From: Novosphingobium rosa NBRC 15208
GTDB lineage: Bacteria; Pseudomonadota; Alphaproteobacteria; Sphingomonadales; Sphingomonadaceae
Assembly (NCBI RefSeq): GCF_001598555.1
Contig: NZ_BCZE01000009.1
Location: 140,839-204,838, forward strand
DNA length: 64,000 bases
Direction: 5' to 3'
Shown here: piece after piece, positions 35,544 to 44,383 of the stretch
How the letters are laid out: each line of letters starts with the position of its first letter
How positions within the stretch are numbered: the first letter of the stretch is position 1
Position numbers and translations under genes: made by a program
The notes under the pieces: model-generated
Told to the model about the DNA's origin: nothing
Seen by the model: the letters and a program-made list of their open reading frames with translations, nothing else
Databases searched by the model: none

Positions 35544-37007
35544 ATGACGGATTCCGGATTTCTGACGTCCGCACAGCTTGCCGGGCAGTATTTCACCGGG
35601 GAATGGGTCACCGGAGACACGGCGGTCGACGCCGTCGAACCGGGGGCCGGCGGACCTCTGGGCAAGGTCGCGATGGTTTCGCCCGGCACGGTGCGCGCCA
35701 GCAGCGCCGCCGCGCGCAAGGCGCAGCAGGGCTGGGCCGCAGCCTCCCCCGACGCCCGGGCCGAGGTCTTTCTGAAGGCGCTGGAGATCGGCCGCGCCCA
35801 TAGCGCGGAGATCATCGACTGGGTGGTGCGCGAAAGCGGTTCGGTGCGGGCCAAGGCGGGGTTCGAGCTGTCCGTCACGCTCAAGTCGATCCAGCTGGCC
35901 GCCGCCATGCCGCATCAGGCGCAAGGCCTCGTTCTGCCCAGCGAGCCGGGCCGCACCAGTCTGGCGCGTCGCCGTCCGCTGGGCGTGGTGGGGGTCATCT
36001 CGCCCTTCAACTTCCCGCTCTATCTGGCGATGCGCGCGGTGGCGCCGGCCCTGGCGGTGGGCAATGCCGTGGTGCTGAAGCCTGATCCGCGCACCGCGAT
36101 CTGTGGCGGTCTGGTGATCGCCCGCCTCTTCGAGCTGGCGGGCCTGCCTGTGGGCGTGCTGCATGTGCTGCCCGGCGACGGCGCGGCGGGCGAGGCGCTC
36201 TGCACCGATCCCGATGTGGCGATGATCCAGTTCACCGGCTCGACCGGCGCGGGCCGCATGGTGGGCCGCACCGCCAGCGAACATCTCAAGAAGGTCTCGC
36301 TGGAGCTGGGCGGCAAGAACGCGCTGGTGGTGCTGGAGGATGCCGATCTCGATCTGGCGGTGAAGAATGCCGCATGGGGCACCTGGCTGCATCAGGGGCA
36401 GATCTGCATGTCGGCGGGGCGTGTCTTCGTGCAGCGGTCCATCGTCGAGGAGTTCTCGCGCCGTCTGGCCGAAAAGGCCAGGGCATTGCCCGTGGGTGAT
36501 CCGAACAGGCCCGATGTCGCCGTCGGTCCGATCATCAATGCGCGCCAGTTCGATCATATCGCAAAGGTCGTCGCGCAGTCGCAGAGTGATGGCGCGCGGT
36601 TGCTGGCGGGCGGGCCGGGTGAGAGGCTGTTCTTCAACCCCACCGTGCTGGCGGGCGTGACCCCGCAGATGGCGGCCTACAGGGAAGAGATCTTCGGCCC
36701 CGTCGCGGTGATCGTGCCTTTCGATACCGACGAGGAGGCGATCACCATGGCCAATGACACCGAATACGGCCTGTCGGCGGCGGTGATTTCACGCGATGTG
36801 GCGCGCGCCATGGCGCTGGGTGACCGGCTGCACGCGGGGCTGCTGCATATCAACGACCAGACCGTCAATGACGATGTGGTCAATCCCTTCGGCGGCGTGG
36901 GTGCTTCAGGCAATGGCACCAGCATTGGCGGCCCGGCCAATTGGGAGGAGTTCACCCATTGGCAGTGGGTGACGATCAAGAGCACGCCGCCAGCCTATCC
37001 GTTCTGA
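35544..37007 (+). CDS. benzaldehyde-type NAD(P)-dependent aldehyde dehydrogenase
   Basis: 487 residues, with AGAGGAG before the ATG. NAD-binding segments (VISPFNFPLYLAMRA, FTGSTGAGRMVG), the general-base Glu in LELGGKNALVV and the catalytic Cys in HQGQICMS are in place. The sequence is of the XylC/vanillin/benzaldehyde dehydrogenase kind (TVNDDVVNPFGGVGASG near the end). As last gene of the cat-ben-pcaD operon it should make benzoate from benzaldehyde, linking the GMC alcohol oxidoreductase to benABCD. The exact aldehyde is inferred. Confidence 0.88.
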   Translation: MTDSGFLTSAQLAGQYFTGEWVTGDTAVDAVEPGAGGPLGKVAMVSPGTVRASSAAARKAQQGWAAASPDARAEVFLKALEIGRAHSAEIIDWVVRESGSVRAKAGFELSVTLKSIQLAAAMPHQAQGLVLPSEPGRTSLARRRPLGVVGVISPFNFPLYLAMRAVAPALAVGNAVVLKPDPRTAICGGLVIARLFELAGLPVGVLHVLPGDGAAGEALCTDPDVAMIQFTGSTGAGRMVGRTASEHLKKVSLELGGKNALVVLEDADLDLAVKNAAWGTWLHQGQICMSAGRVFVQRSIVEEFSRRLAEKARALPVGDPNRPDVAVGPIINARQFDHIAKVVAQSQSDGARLLAGGPGERLFFNPTVLAGVTPQMAAYREEIFGPVAVIVPFDTDEEAITMANDTEYGLSAAVISRDVARAMALGDRLHAGLLHINDQTVNDDVVNPFGGVGASGNGTSIGGPANWEEFTHWQWVTIKSTPPAYPF

Positions 37008-37083
37008 GCAATCGGCAGCGGATGGCCGGGAGAGGTCGTCCGCTGCGCGAGCCATGATCGGCAGGGGCGGAAACTGGCGCCGC

Positions 37084-37104
37084 AAATCCGGCTCTGCCGG
37101 ATTT
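37084..37104. terminator. bidirectional hairpin after the ben operon
   Basis: AAATCCGGC-TCT-GCCGGATTT is a perfect 9-bp stem with a 3-base loop and A/T ends. A weaker 8-bp hairpin (GCAGCGGA / TCCGCTGC) lies just before it at 37015-37046. Confidence 0.6.
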
Positions 37105-37113
37105 CCAAACAGT

Positions 37114-37133
37114 CTCTAAGTCAAATGCCCCAC
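37114..37133 (+). promoter_or_regulatory. 20-bp element, copy 1 (upstream of M20 peptidase)
   Basis: CTCTAAGTCAAATGCCCCAC begins 121 bp before the peptidase ATG. The identical 20-mer, in the same orientation relative to its gene, lies 125-144 bp before the STN-type TonB receptor start (43656-43675, minus strand). A CGTC follows 33 bp after the element here and 32 bp after it at the other copy. Confidence 0.6.
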
Positions 37134-37234
37134 CACCGGCTGCTGGTGGCATACGGGGCTGGCAACGTCCTACCTTATAACGGCAAAACCGGGTCCATCC
37201 GGCTTCACCCGGCGTTATCAGTGGGACATGATGC

Positions 37235-38776
37235 ATGCGCTTTTTTCGTTTCCTTTCCGCAAGTTTGCTGGCCGGATGCGCCGTGCTGCCGGCCATGGTG
37301 CCCGCGCATGCCGCTGCCGATAAGGGCGGGAATGCCAGCGCGGCGCAGGCGCGGGCCATGCTGCCCGAATTCGTCACCTTCCTGAAGCTGCCCAACGTCA
37401 TGTTCCAGTCGAGCGCCGACATGCGCCGCAACGCCGATTGGGCGGAAGCGGCCTTCAGGCGTCATGGCTTCACCGCCAGCCAGTTGCCCGATCACGAGAC
37501 CCCGATGGTCTTCGCGCAATGGGGCAAGGTGGACCCGAAGAAGAAGACCGTGCTGTTCTATGCCCATATGGACGGGCAGGCGGTGTTCCCCAAACAATGG
37601 GACACGCCGCCATGGGAGCCGACGCTGCGCCGCAAGCTGCCCGATGGACGCTATGAAACGCTGCCTCTGGAACAGCTGACGCAAGGCGCCATGCCCGATC
37701 CGGACTGGCGGCTTTTCGCGCGCTCCTCGGCGGATGACAAGGCGCCGATCATCATGCTGATGGCGGCGATGGACGCGCTGCGTGCCGGTGGCAAAAGCCC
37801 CGCCATCAATGTGAAGATCATCATCGATTCCCATGAGGAAGGCGGCCCGCCCACGCTGGATGAGGTGGTGAAGAACAACGCCGCCTTGCTGAAAGCCGAT
37901 GCGGTGGTGATGCTGGATGGGCCGATGCATGCCAGCAACCGGCCCACGCTGGTCTTCGGCCATCGCGGCGGCACGGGCTTTGCGCTGACGGTCTTCGGCG
38001 CGGGCGAGGAGTTGCACAGCGGCCATTACGGCAATTATGCCCCCAACCCCGTCTTTGCGCTGGCCGATCTGCTGTCCGCGATGAAGGATGCCGATGGCAG
38101 GGTGACCATTCCCGGTTTTTACGATGGGGTCAGCTTCGATCCCCGAACCAAGGCCGTGCTGGCCGCCGTGCCTGACGATGAGGCGGGTTTGCGCCATCGC
38201 CTGGGCATCGCGGCGAACGAAAAGGTCGGCGAGAATTATCAGGAGGCGATGAACTATCCCACGCTCAACGTTTCGGCGATGAAGGCGGGGGAGCCGGACA
38301 GCCACCGCTCGGTAATCCCGGCGTCGGCCACGGCCTGGTTCGATCTGCGCACCGTGCCCGCCACGCCGGGCCCGCGTGAGCTGGCGCTGGTGCGCGCATG
38401 GGTTGAGAGCAAGGGCTATCATCTGGTGCAGGGCACGCCCACGCCGGAGGAACGCGCCCGCTATCCGCATCTGGCCGCCATCAGCGGCGGCGGGGGGATG
38501 GAGGCGTTGATGACGCCTCTGGAAGCTCCCGTGGGCCGCTGGGCCGCCAGCGCCTTGCGCAAGCAGAGCGGGCAGGAGCCGGTCCGCATCCCCATCATGG
38601 GCGGCGGCGTGCCGACCGCGCCTTTCTCTCACACTCTGGGGGTGCCGGTGCTGCTGATCCCGCTGGTCAATGCCGATGACAATCAGCATGCCGCCAATGA
38701 GAACCTGCGGATGGGCAATTATTTCTACGGCGTCGATGCGCTTTACCGCCTTTTCCTCGAACCTTATGCAGGGTGA
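37235..38776 (+). CDS. secreted M20-family metallopeptidase
   Basis: 513 residues with a signal peptide (ASLLAGCAVLPAMVPAHAA; the LLAGC could also serve as a lipobox). The di-zinc site of M20 peptidases is visible as FYAHMDGQ (His, Asp), SADDKAP (bridging Asp) and IIDSHEEGGPP (Glu-Glu). The dimerisation lid domain lies at about residues 240-380. It should cut dipeptides or short peptides in the periplasm. The gamma-glutamyltransferase gene starts four bases after its stop, so the two are an operon. Confidence 0.85.
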   Translation: MRFFRFLSASLLAGCAVLPAMVPAHAAADKGGNASAAQARAMLPEFVTFLKLPNVMFQSSADMRRNADWAEAAFRRHGFTASQLPDHETPMVFAQWGKVDPKKKTVLFYAHMDGQAVFPKQWDTPPWEPTLRRKLPDGRYETLPLEQLTQGAMPDPDWRLFARSSADDKAPIIMLMAAMDALRAGGKSPAINVKIIIDSHEEGGPPTLDEVVKNNAALLKADAVVMLDGPMHASNRPTLVFGHRGGTGFALTVFGAGEELHSGHYGNYAPNPVFALADLLSAMKDADGRVTIPGFYDGVSFDPRTKAVLAAVPDDEAGLRHRLGIAANEKVGENYQEAMNYPTLNVSAMKAGEPDSHRSVIPASATAWFDLRTVPATPGPRELALVRAWVESKGYHLVQGTPTPEERARYPHLAAISGGGGMEALMTPLEAPVGRWAASALRKQSGQEPVRIPIMGGGVPTAPFSHTLGVPVLLIPLVNADDNQHAANENLRMGNYFYGVDALYRLFLEPYAG

Positions 38777-38780
38777 TCCC

Positions 38781-40634
38781 ATGGAGTCAGGTTTCAGTCG
38801 CCGTGCTTTTGGTGCCGCCGCTCTGGCAGGGGGCATTGCCGGAGCCTTGCCCGCCTCGGCGCAGAACGCGCCCGCATCGCCGCCCGAACCCACACGGCTG
38901 GTCAGCAAGGGCGAAACGCTGCGGCCCGAGATCGTCGGCCAGTTCGGCATCGTCGCGGCGGGGCGGCATTACGCCTGCGAGGCGGCGATGCGCATGCTGA
39001 TGGCGGGCGGCAATGCCACCGATGCCGGGGTCGCCGCCGTCTTTGCCGCCGCCGTGACGGAAATCTCGCATTTCGGCTTCGGGGGCGAGGCGCCCACGAT
39101 CCTTTATGACGCCGCCAGCAACGCGGTTTCGGTCATCAACGGGCAGGGCGTTGCGCCCGCTCTGGCCACGCCAGACACGTTTGCCGAAGCGGGGGTGATC
39201 CCCGGCAATGGCCCCAATGGCGGCACGGTGCCTGCGATGGTCGATGCCATGGCGCGGGCATTGCAACTCAATGGCACCAAAAGCCTGCATGAGGTTTTGG
39301 AACCGGCCATCGAACTGGCTGACGGCTTCGTGATGTACAACTTTCTGGCCGAGGTCTTTGCCAGCCAGCAGAAGGCGACATCGCGCTACCATTCCGCTTA
39401 CGAAACCTATTACCCCGGTGGCAAGCTGCCCCGGACCGGGGAGATTTTCCGTCAGCCCAATCTGGCGCGCACCATCCGCAAGTTGGCGGCGGCCAGCAAG
39501 GCCGAGATGACCCGTTCCAAGAACCGCAGCAAGGCCATTCAGGCCGGGCGCGATGCCTTTTACAAGGGCGATATCGCGCGGGCCATCGGCGCGGCGATGC
39601 AGGCCGATGGCGGGCTGATGCGCTATGAGGATCTGGCGCGCTATCAAGGCAAGGTGGAAAAACCGGTCACCACCGATGTCTTCGGCTACACCGTCTGCAA
39701 GGGCGGTTTCTGGAGTCAGGGCCCGGCGCTGCTGATGGCGCTCAACATCCTCGAGGCTGCGGGCATCGCCCGGATGACGCCCGACAGCGACGTCTATCTC
39801 CACACCGTGGCCGAGGCGCTGAAGCTGGCCTTCGATGACCGCAATGCCTTCTTTGGCGATCCGGCTTTCGCGCAGGTGCCCGCAAAGGGCCTGCTGTCGA
39901 AGGCCTATGCCGCTCAGCGCGCCGGGCTGATCGGCCCGATGGCCTCGCTGGAGCATCGCTACGGCGATCCATGGGCCTTCGAGGGCAGTCCGCGCGGCAC
40001 GTCCGCCTTCACCCCGCACCGCCTGAAGGCCAGGCCGGGGCAAAGCGCCGACACCACCGCCATCGAGGTGGTCGACCGCCATGGCAATCTCTTCAGCTGC
40101 ACGCCCAGTTCGGGCTGGCTGCTGGGCGGCGCCTATATCGCGGGCGAGACCGGCGTGCCGATGAGCAACCGCATGACTGTCTTCGATCTCGATCCCGCCA
40201 GCCCCAATGTGCTGGCGCCCGGCAAGCGGCCGCGCACCACGCTTTCGCCCAGCATTGTCCTCAAGGAAGGAGCGCCCTTTCTGGCCATCGGCACGCCGGG
40301 GGGCGACAATCAGGATCAGCAGATCCTCAACGTGCTGCTGCGCGTGCTGGCCTTTGGCGAGCCCTTGCAGCAGGCGGTGGAGGCGCCGCGCATCAACTCG
40401 CTGCATTTCCACGGCTCCTTCTCGATCAAGAAGGACGAGCCCGGAAAGCTGGAGATCGAAAACCGTATCCCGCAGGCCACCCGCGATGCTCTGACGGCGC
40501 GGGGTCACAAGCTGGATGTGCTGGGCCCCTATGCCATTTCCACCGGCATTGTGGCGGCGGGAGTGGTGCCGGGCTTTGGCACCTTGCGCGGCGCGGCGGA
40601 TGTGCGGCGCGAGCGTTACGCCTTCGGCTGGTAA
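38781..40634 (+). CDS. gamma-glutamyltransferase-family Ntn-hydrolase
   Basis: About 617 residues from ATG 38781, with CAGGG seven bases upstream. The N-terminus FSRRAFGAAALAGG looks like a Tat signal. The self-processing site is near residue 425 in QSADTTAIEVVDRHGNLFS: the Thr-Thr pair is kept, but the usual His after it is Ala. The family segments [12 protein letters not shown] GGNATDAGVAAVFAAAVTE, the GETGVPMSNRM loop and GTPGGDNQDQQILNVL are clear. It should cleave or transfer gamma-glutamyl groups, or deacylate related amides, outside the cytoplasm. Operon with the M20 peptidase. Confidence 0.85.
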   Translation: MESGFSRRAFGAAALAGGIAGALPASAQNAPASPPEPTRLVSKGETLRPEIVGQFGIVAAGRHYACEAAMRMLMAGGNATDAGVAAVFAAAVTEISHFGFGGEAPTILYDAASNAVSVINGQGVAPALATPDTFAEAGVIPGNGPNGGTVPAMVDAMARALQLNGTKSLHEVLEPAIELADGFVMYNFLAEVFASQQKATSRYHSAYETYYPGGKLPRTGEIFRQPNLARTIRKLAAASKAEMTRSKNRSKAIQAGRDAFYKGDIARAIGAAMQADGGLMRYEDLARYQGKVEKPVTTDVFGYTVCKGGFWSQGPALLMALNILEAAGIARMTPDSDVYLHTVAEALKLAFDDRNAFFGDPAFAQVPAKGLLSKAYAAQRAGLIGPMASLEHRYGDPWAFEGSPRGTSAFTPHRLKARPGQSADTTAIEVVDRHGNLFSCTPSSGWLLGGAYIAGETGVPMSNRMTVFDLDPASPNVLAPGKRPRTTLSPSIVLKEGAPFLAIGTPGGDNQDQQILNVLLRVLAFGEPLQQAVEAPRINSLHFHGSFSIKKDEPGKLEIENRIPQATRDALTARGHKLDVLGPYAISTGIVAAGVVPGFGTLRGAADVRRERYAFGW

Positions 40635-40665
40635 GGCGGCAAAAACACCATAAGCAAAAACAAAG

Positions 40666-40689
40666 GGGAGCGGTTTGCAAACCGCTCCC
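40666..40689 (-). terminator. perfect-palindrome terminator between convergent genes
   Basis: GGGAGCGGTTTG and CAAACCGCTCCC form a 24-base perfect inverted repeat between the gamma-glutamyltransferase and the convergent TonB receptor. On the minus strand it is followed by CTTTGTTTTTGC, a good T-run, so it mainly ends the receptor transcript. Confidence 0.75.
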
Positions 40690-40759
40690 AAAACCATGCG
40701 CGCCAGCCTTGCGCATGGTGGTCGATCCGGCTTCCCCCGGATCGACCGTTTCAACATCG

Positions 40760-43531
40760 TCAGAAGCTGAAATTGACGCGCCCGTAATAAAAACCGCCCG
40801 AAAAACCGTAGGGCGCATAAGGATTGTACAAGGAGAAGCCCGAGGATTGCAGCGAGACCGGCAGCTTGTCGGGATAGATGTTGAACAGATTGTTGGCGCC
40901 AGCGGTCAGCTTGATCCCCTTGGTCAGCTGATAGCCCAGCTCCAGATCGACCAGCGTCTTGGGGCTGACGGTGGCATCGGGCGCTCCGGCATAGGCGGCG
41001 GTGCCGGGATAATAGCTGGAGGTCTGGGTGACCGAGCCATAGCGCGTGGCGCGCACCATGGCGCTGACCGGGCCCTTCGTCCAGTTGACGCTGCCGATGA
41101 TCTTGGAACGCGGCGTGCCCTGCGTGAAATCGCCCTGCCGCGTGCGCCCGATCAGCACCAGACCTGCATTCTTCAGCACATCGGGCAGATCGTCGATATG
41201 GGTGAAGATGGTCTTGTTGAGATTGGCCGAAACGCTCAGGTTGAAGCTGCCCAGCTTTGTCTCGGGCACGCGATAGGTGGCCACCACATCCAGCCCGCGG
41301 GTGCGGGTGCTGGCGGCGTTGGAGAAATAGAAGCCCCCCGCCGAATTGAGGATCCCCGCCGAGCGCAGCACGCTGAGCACCGTATTGCCCTGCAATGTTT
41401 CAGACAGCAGGATACGGTCCTTGATGGCGATCTGATAGGCATCCACCGTCACCGTCAGGCGCGGAATGGCGGTGAAGACCACGCCCACCGAATAGTTGGT
41501 CGAGCGTTCGGGCTTGAGCGGCTTGGCCCCCAGCGCAATGGCCGCGGGTGTATCGACCGGCAGGGCCGAAACCGGCAGCAGCACGCCGTTCACGCTGATC
41601 GTGCTGGCCGAGGAATAATGCTCCTGCTGCAAGGTCGGCGCGCGGAAGCCGGTGCTGGCCGTGCCGCGCAGGGCAAAGCCGCGCATGGGTTCAAGCCGCA
41701 GCGAGACCTTGCCGGTGCTGGTGTCGCCAAAGTCCGAATAATGCTCGTGGCGTCCGGCCAGCCCCAGTTCCACGCCCTGAATGATCTTGCCTTCAAGACT
41801 GGCGTAGGCGCTCCAGGCATTGCGCTTCCATGTCCCCGCCGAGGAGGCCGGGAAGCCGTTCACGCCCTGAGAGCCCACCGCGCGCATCACCCCGGCATAG
41901 GGCCCGGTGGTCGAGACATAGCCGCCATTGACGTAGGATGTCGGATCGCCCGCACCGATGGTGAAACTGTCGCGGCGGTACTCGGCGCCCACGGCCACCA
42001 GCACCGGCTCGACCAGCCCGATGTCGACCGGGCGTGACAGGTCGAGGTTGGTCGTCCATTCGCTGGTGCCCAGCTTGCCGACGTAGAAGGTGGTCGGCCC
42101 CGTCGGCCCGAGCGAGACGTTGAGCGCGCTCTTTTCCTCATACTCCACGCGGTCGTCGGAATAGGTGGTGGAAAGGTCGAACTTGATCTGCGCCGGGCCT
42201 GTGCCTTTCACCCCCAGCGCGGCCTGATAGTCGTAATCGGTGAGGTAAAGGTGCGGCGAATAGCCGTTGGGGAAGAGTTCGGTGTAATTGGTGTTGGCGG
42301 TGGGCGTGCGATAGGTCAGCCAGCCATCGGCCTGACGGATGCTGGCCGTATCGAAGCTGTAGAGCGTGACCGCCTCGCCCACCGGCATCTCGAAGTCGAT
42401 GGCGCCATTGGCCCCCACCGCGCCGGGCTGGCCGCCCATGTTGGTCCATTGATTGACCAGCGTGTTGATCCCGCTGCGATAGGTATGGCCCTGCGTGTAG
42501 GCCTCCGCCGAGAGATGCAGCGTGCCTTCGCCCAGCTTGAACCCCTTGTCGAGCTGCATGCGCCCCTGCGCGCCGTCGCCCGAGCCCGTCGCCCCGCCCA
42601 GCAGCGAGGCGCTGCCCGAGGTGTCGTTTTTCAGAACGACATTGATCACGCCCGCGATGGCGTCCGAACCATATTGCGCCGCCGCGCCATCACGCAGCAC
42701 TTCCACGCGGCCAATGGCGTTCGAGGCGATCAGATCGAGATCCGGCGGCGACTGGCCCGAAACGGTGGCGCCGTTGATGAACATGGTGGCTGTGTTGTGG
42801 CGGCGCTTGCCGTTGACCAGCACCAGCACCTCGTCGCTCGAAAGCCCGCGCAGCGAGAGCGTCTTGACCGCGAAGCTGGCGCCCGACCCCGCGCTCGACA
42901 CGTTGATCGAGGGGACCAGCGTGCCCAGCAGATCGCGGGTGGATTGTTTGCCCGAGGTCTGCAGATCCGCCTTGCCGATCACATCGATCGGCACCGCGCT
43001 GCTGGTGACGGTGCGCCCCGTGGCGCGCGTGCCGGTGACGATGATCGTATCGCCGGCATTATCGGCTTTTTCGGGGGCGGGGGCCGGTTCGGGATCGGGC
43101 GCGCTCATCGCCACATTGGCGGGCGCCGGGGCCATCATCAGCCTTGTGGGCTGCACGCTGGCCTGAGCGCCATTTGGGGCGCCGATGGGCATCAGCACCA
43201 CCGCGCCCGATGCCGTCACGCTCATGCGCAGCGGGCGGCCCGCGATCAGCTTTTCCAGCGCCTCGCGGGTGGAGTACCAGCCCTTGATCTCGCCGGCGCG
43301 CAGGCTGGAGACCGCCTCGTAACGGAACAGCACCCGCAGGCCGGATTGCTGGCTCAGGCGCAGCAGCGCGTCGTTCATGTCCTGCGCGGGAATGTTGAAG
43401 AGATGCGCCTGCCCCAGCGTGCTGGCCTGCGCCTGAGCCAGCGCCGTTGCGCAAAGCCCGGGCGTGGCGCAGCCCAGTGCCGAGACCAGCAGGGCCGAGC
43501 GGATAAGTCTGATGGATTGGAGCGATCGCAT
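40760..43531 (-). CDS. TonB-dependent receptor with N-terminal STN signalling domain
   Basis: About 923 residues from ATG 43531, where a signal peptide starts (SALLVSALGCATPGLCATALAQ). Residues about 40-115 are a secretin/TonB N-terminal (STN) domain (FNIPAQDMNDALLRLSQQSG, LRVLFRYEAVSSLRAGEIKG), the part that contacts a FecR-type anti-sigma factor. A TonB-box-like DTIIVTGTR, plug (LLGTLVPSINVSSAGSGASF, GLSSDEVLVLVNGKRRHNT, EVLRDGAAAQYGSDAIAGVIN) and barrel ending in FYYGRVNFSF follow. The divergent ECF sigma/FecR pair next to it completes a cell-surface signalling system. The substrate is unknown; the flanking peptidases point to peptides or gamma-glutamyl compounds. Confidence 0.92.
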   Translation of the reverse strand: MRSLQSIRLIRSALLVSALGCATPGLCATALAQAQASTLGQAHLFNIPAQDMNDALLRLSQQSGLRVLFRYEAVSSLRAGEIKGWYSTREALEKLIAGRPLRMSVTASGAVVLMPIGAPNGAQASVQPTRLMMAPAPANVAMSAPDPEPAPAPEKADNAGDTIIVTGTRATGRTVTSSAVPIDVIGKADLQTSGKQSTRDLLGTLVPSINVSSAGSGASFAVKTLSLRGLSSDEVLVLVNGKRRHNTATMFINGATVSGQSPPDLDLIASNAIGRVEVLRDGAAAQYGSDAIAGVINVVLKNDTSGSASLLGGATGSGDGAQGRMQLDKGFKLGEGTLHLSAEAYTQGHTYRSGINTLVNQWTNMGGQPGAVGANGAIDFEMPVGEAVTLYSFDTASIRQADGWLTYRTPTANTNYTELFPNGYSPHLYLTDYDYQAALGVKGTGPAQIKFDLSTTYSDDRVEYEEKSALNVSLGPTGPTTFYVGKLGTSEWTTNLDLSRPVDIGLVEPVLVAVGAEYRRDSFTIGAGDPTSYVNGGYVSTTGPYAGVMRAVGSQGVNGFPASSAGTWKRNAWSAYASLEGKIIQGVELGLAGRHEHYSDFGDTSTGKVSLRLEPMRGFALRGTASTGFRAPTLQQEHYSSASTISVNGVLLPVSALPVDTPAAIALGAKPLKPERSTNYSVGVVFTAIPRLTVTVDAYQIAIKDRILLSETLQGNTVLSVLRSAGILNSAGGFYFSNAASTRTRGLDVVATYRVPETKLGSFNLSVSANLNKTIFTHIDDLPDVLKNAGLVLIGRTRQGDFTQGTPRSKIIGSVNWTKGPVSAMVRATRYGSVTQTSSYYPGTAAYAGAPDATVSPKTLVDLELGYQLTKGIKLTAGANNLFNIYPDKLPVSLQSSGFSLYNPYAPYGFSGGFYYGRVNFSF

Positions 43532-43655
43532 GATGAGTGTCCCCCTGATATGATCGGCAAAAGCGCGCCATGCGGACCTCTCGTCCGGCGGGCGCTCATG
43601 AACTGGCATGCATCCGGTGAGACGAAGCTTGGGCAGGAGACCGCCAGTGCGCGAA

Positions 43656-43675
43656 GTGGGGCATTTGACTTAGAG
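43656..43675 (-). promoter_or_regulatory. 20-bp element, copy 2 (upstream of STN receptor)
   Basis: Minus-strand CTCTAAGTCAAATGCCCCAC, identical to the copy at 37114-37133. CGTCTC follows 32 bp further, about 88 bp before the receptor ATG, resembling an ECF sigma -10 region. Confidence 0.6.
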
Positions 43676-43768
43676 GGGCTGACCGGCAGTCTGGTTACTC
43701 TCCCGCCGCACAAAGGAAAAACGTTGGAAGAGCGATGATCTGGCTGGCCACCAAGAGCGGGGGCGCCA

Positions 43769-44383
43769 ATGGAGGATCTTCATGCCAAGCTGGAATGGTT
43801 CGAGAGGGATATTCTTCCTCACAGCCCCGTTTTGCGCTCACGCCTGCGCAAGCTGAAGGGCGCCGGGGAGGATCTGGACGATCTGGTCTCCGAGGTGCTG
43901 ACCCGCGCCTATGCCAATTCGCGCTGGCAGCAGGTGAGCAATGGCCGCGCCTATCTCTTCACCATCGCGCGCAACCTGCTGGTGGACAGCGCCAGGCGGC
44001 AGAAGGTGGTGGCTTTCGATTCCATCGTCGAGTTCGAGGCGTTGCAGAGCAGCTATGATTTTTCCGCCCATCTGTGCGCCCGCGATCAGCTGCGCAAGCT
44101 GCAGCCGGTGCTGGATGGCCTGCCGCCGCAACCGCGCCGGGTCTTCGTGGCGCGGCGTCTGCATGAAAAATCGCTGGCGCAGATAGCGGAAGAGATGGGC
44201 TTGTCCGTCTCAACGGTTGAAAAACACTTGGGCGTTGCGCTGGCCGCCTTTATGAGGGCGCTCGCTCAGCAGGAACAAGAGGTGATCAGCGTTGGAAAGC
44301 AGCCCGACAGCGCCGCTTCGACAGCACGAGGAGGAGGCAATCCGCCATCTGCTCGCGTTGGAGAACGGGGGCAGCGAGGCTGA
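43769..44383 (+). CDS. FecI-type ECF RNA polymerase sigma factor
   Basis: 204 residues. Region 2 has DLDDLVSEVLTRAYANS and YLFTIARNLLVDSARR. Region 4 has LDGLPPQPRRVFVARRLHEKSLAQIAEEMGLSVSTVEKHLGVAL, a helix-turn-helix typical of FecI/iron-starvation sigma factors. The last 30 codons overlap the FecR gene and look less conserved. It would be released when the STN receptor binds its ligand, and then transcribe the receptor and probably the flanking hydrolase genes. Confidence 0.9.
   Translation: MEDLHAKLEWFERDILPHSPVLRSRLRKLKGAGEDLDDLVSEVLTRAYANSRWQQVSNGRAYLFTIARNLLVDSARRQKVVAFDSIVEFEALQSSYDFSAHLCARDQLRKLQPVLDGLPPQPRRVFVARRLHEKSLAQIAEEMGLSVSTVEKHLGVALAAFMRALAQQEQEVISVGKQPDSAASTARGGGNPPSARVGERGQRG

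Noticed and set aside
39971..42037. 688-codon plus-strand frame across the end of the gamma-glutamyltransferase and the antisense of the STN receptor
   Set aside because: It crosses a terminator palindrome and two well-supported genes, and its composition is that of a shadow frame.
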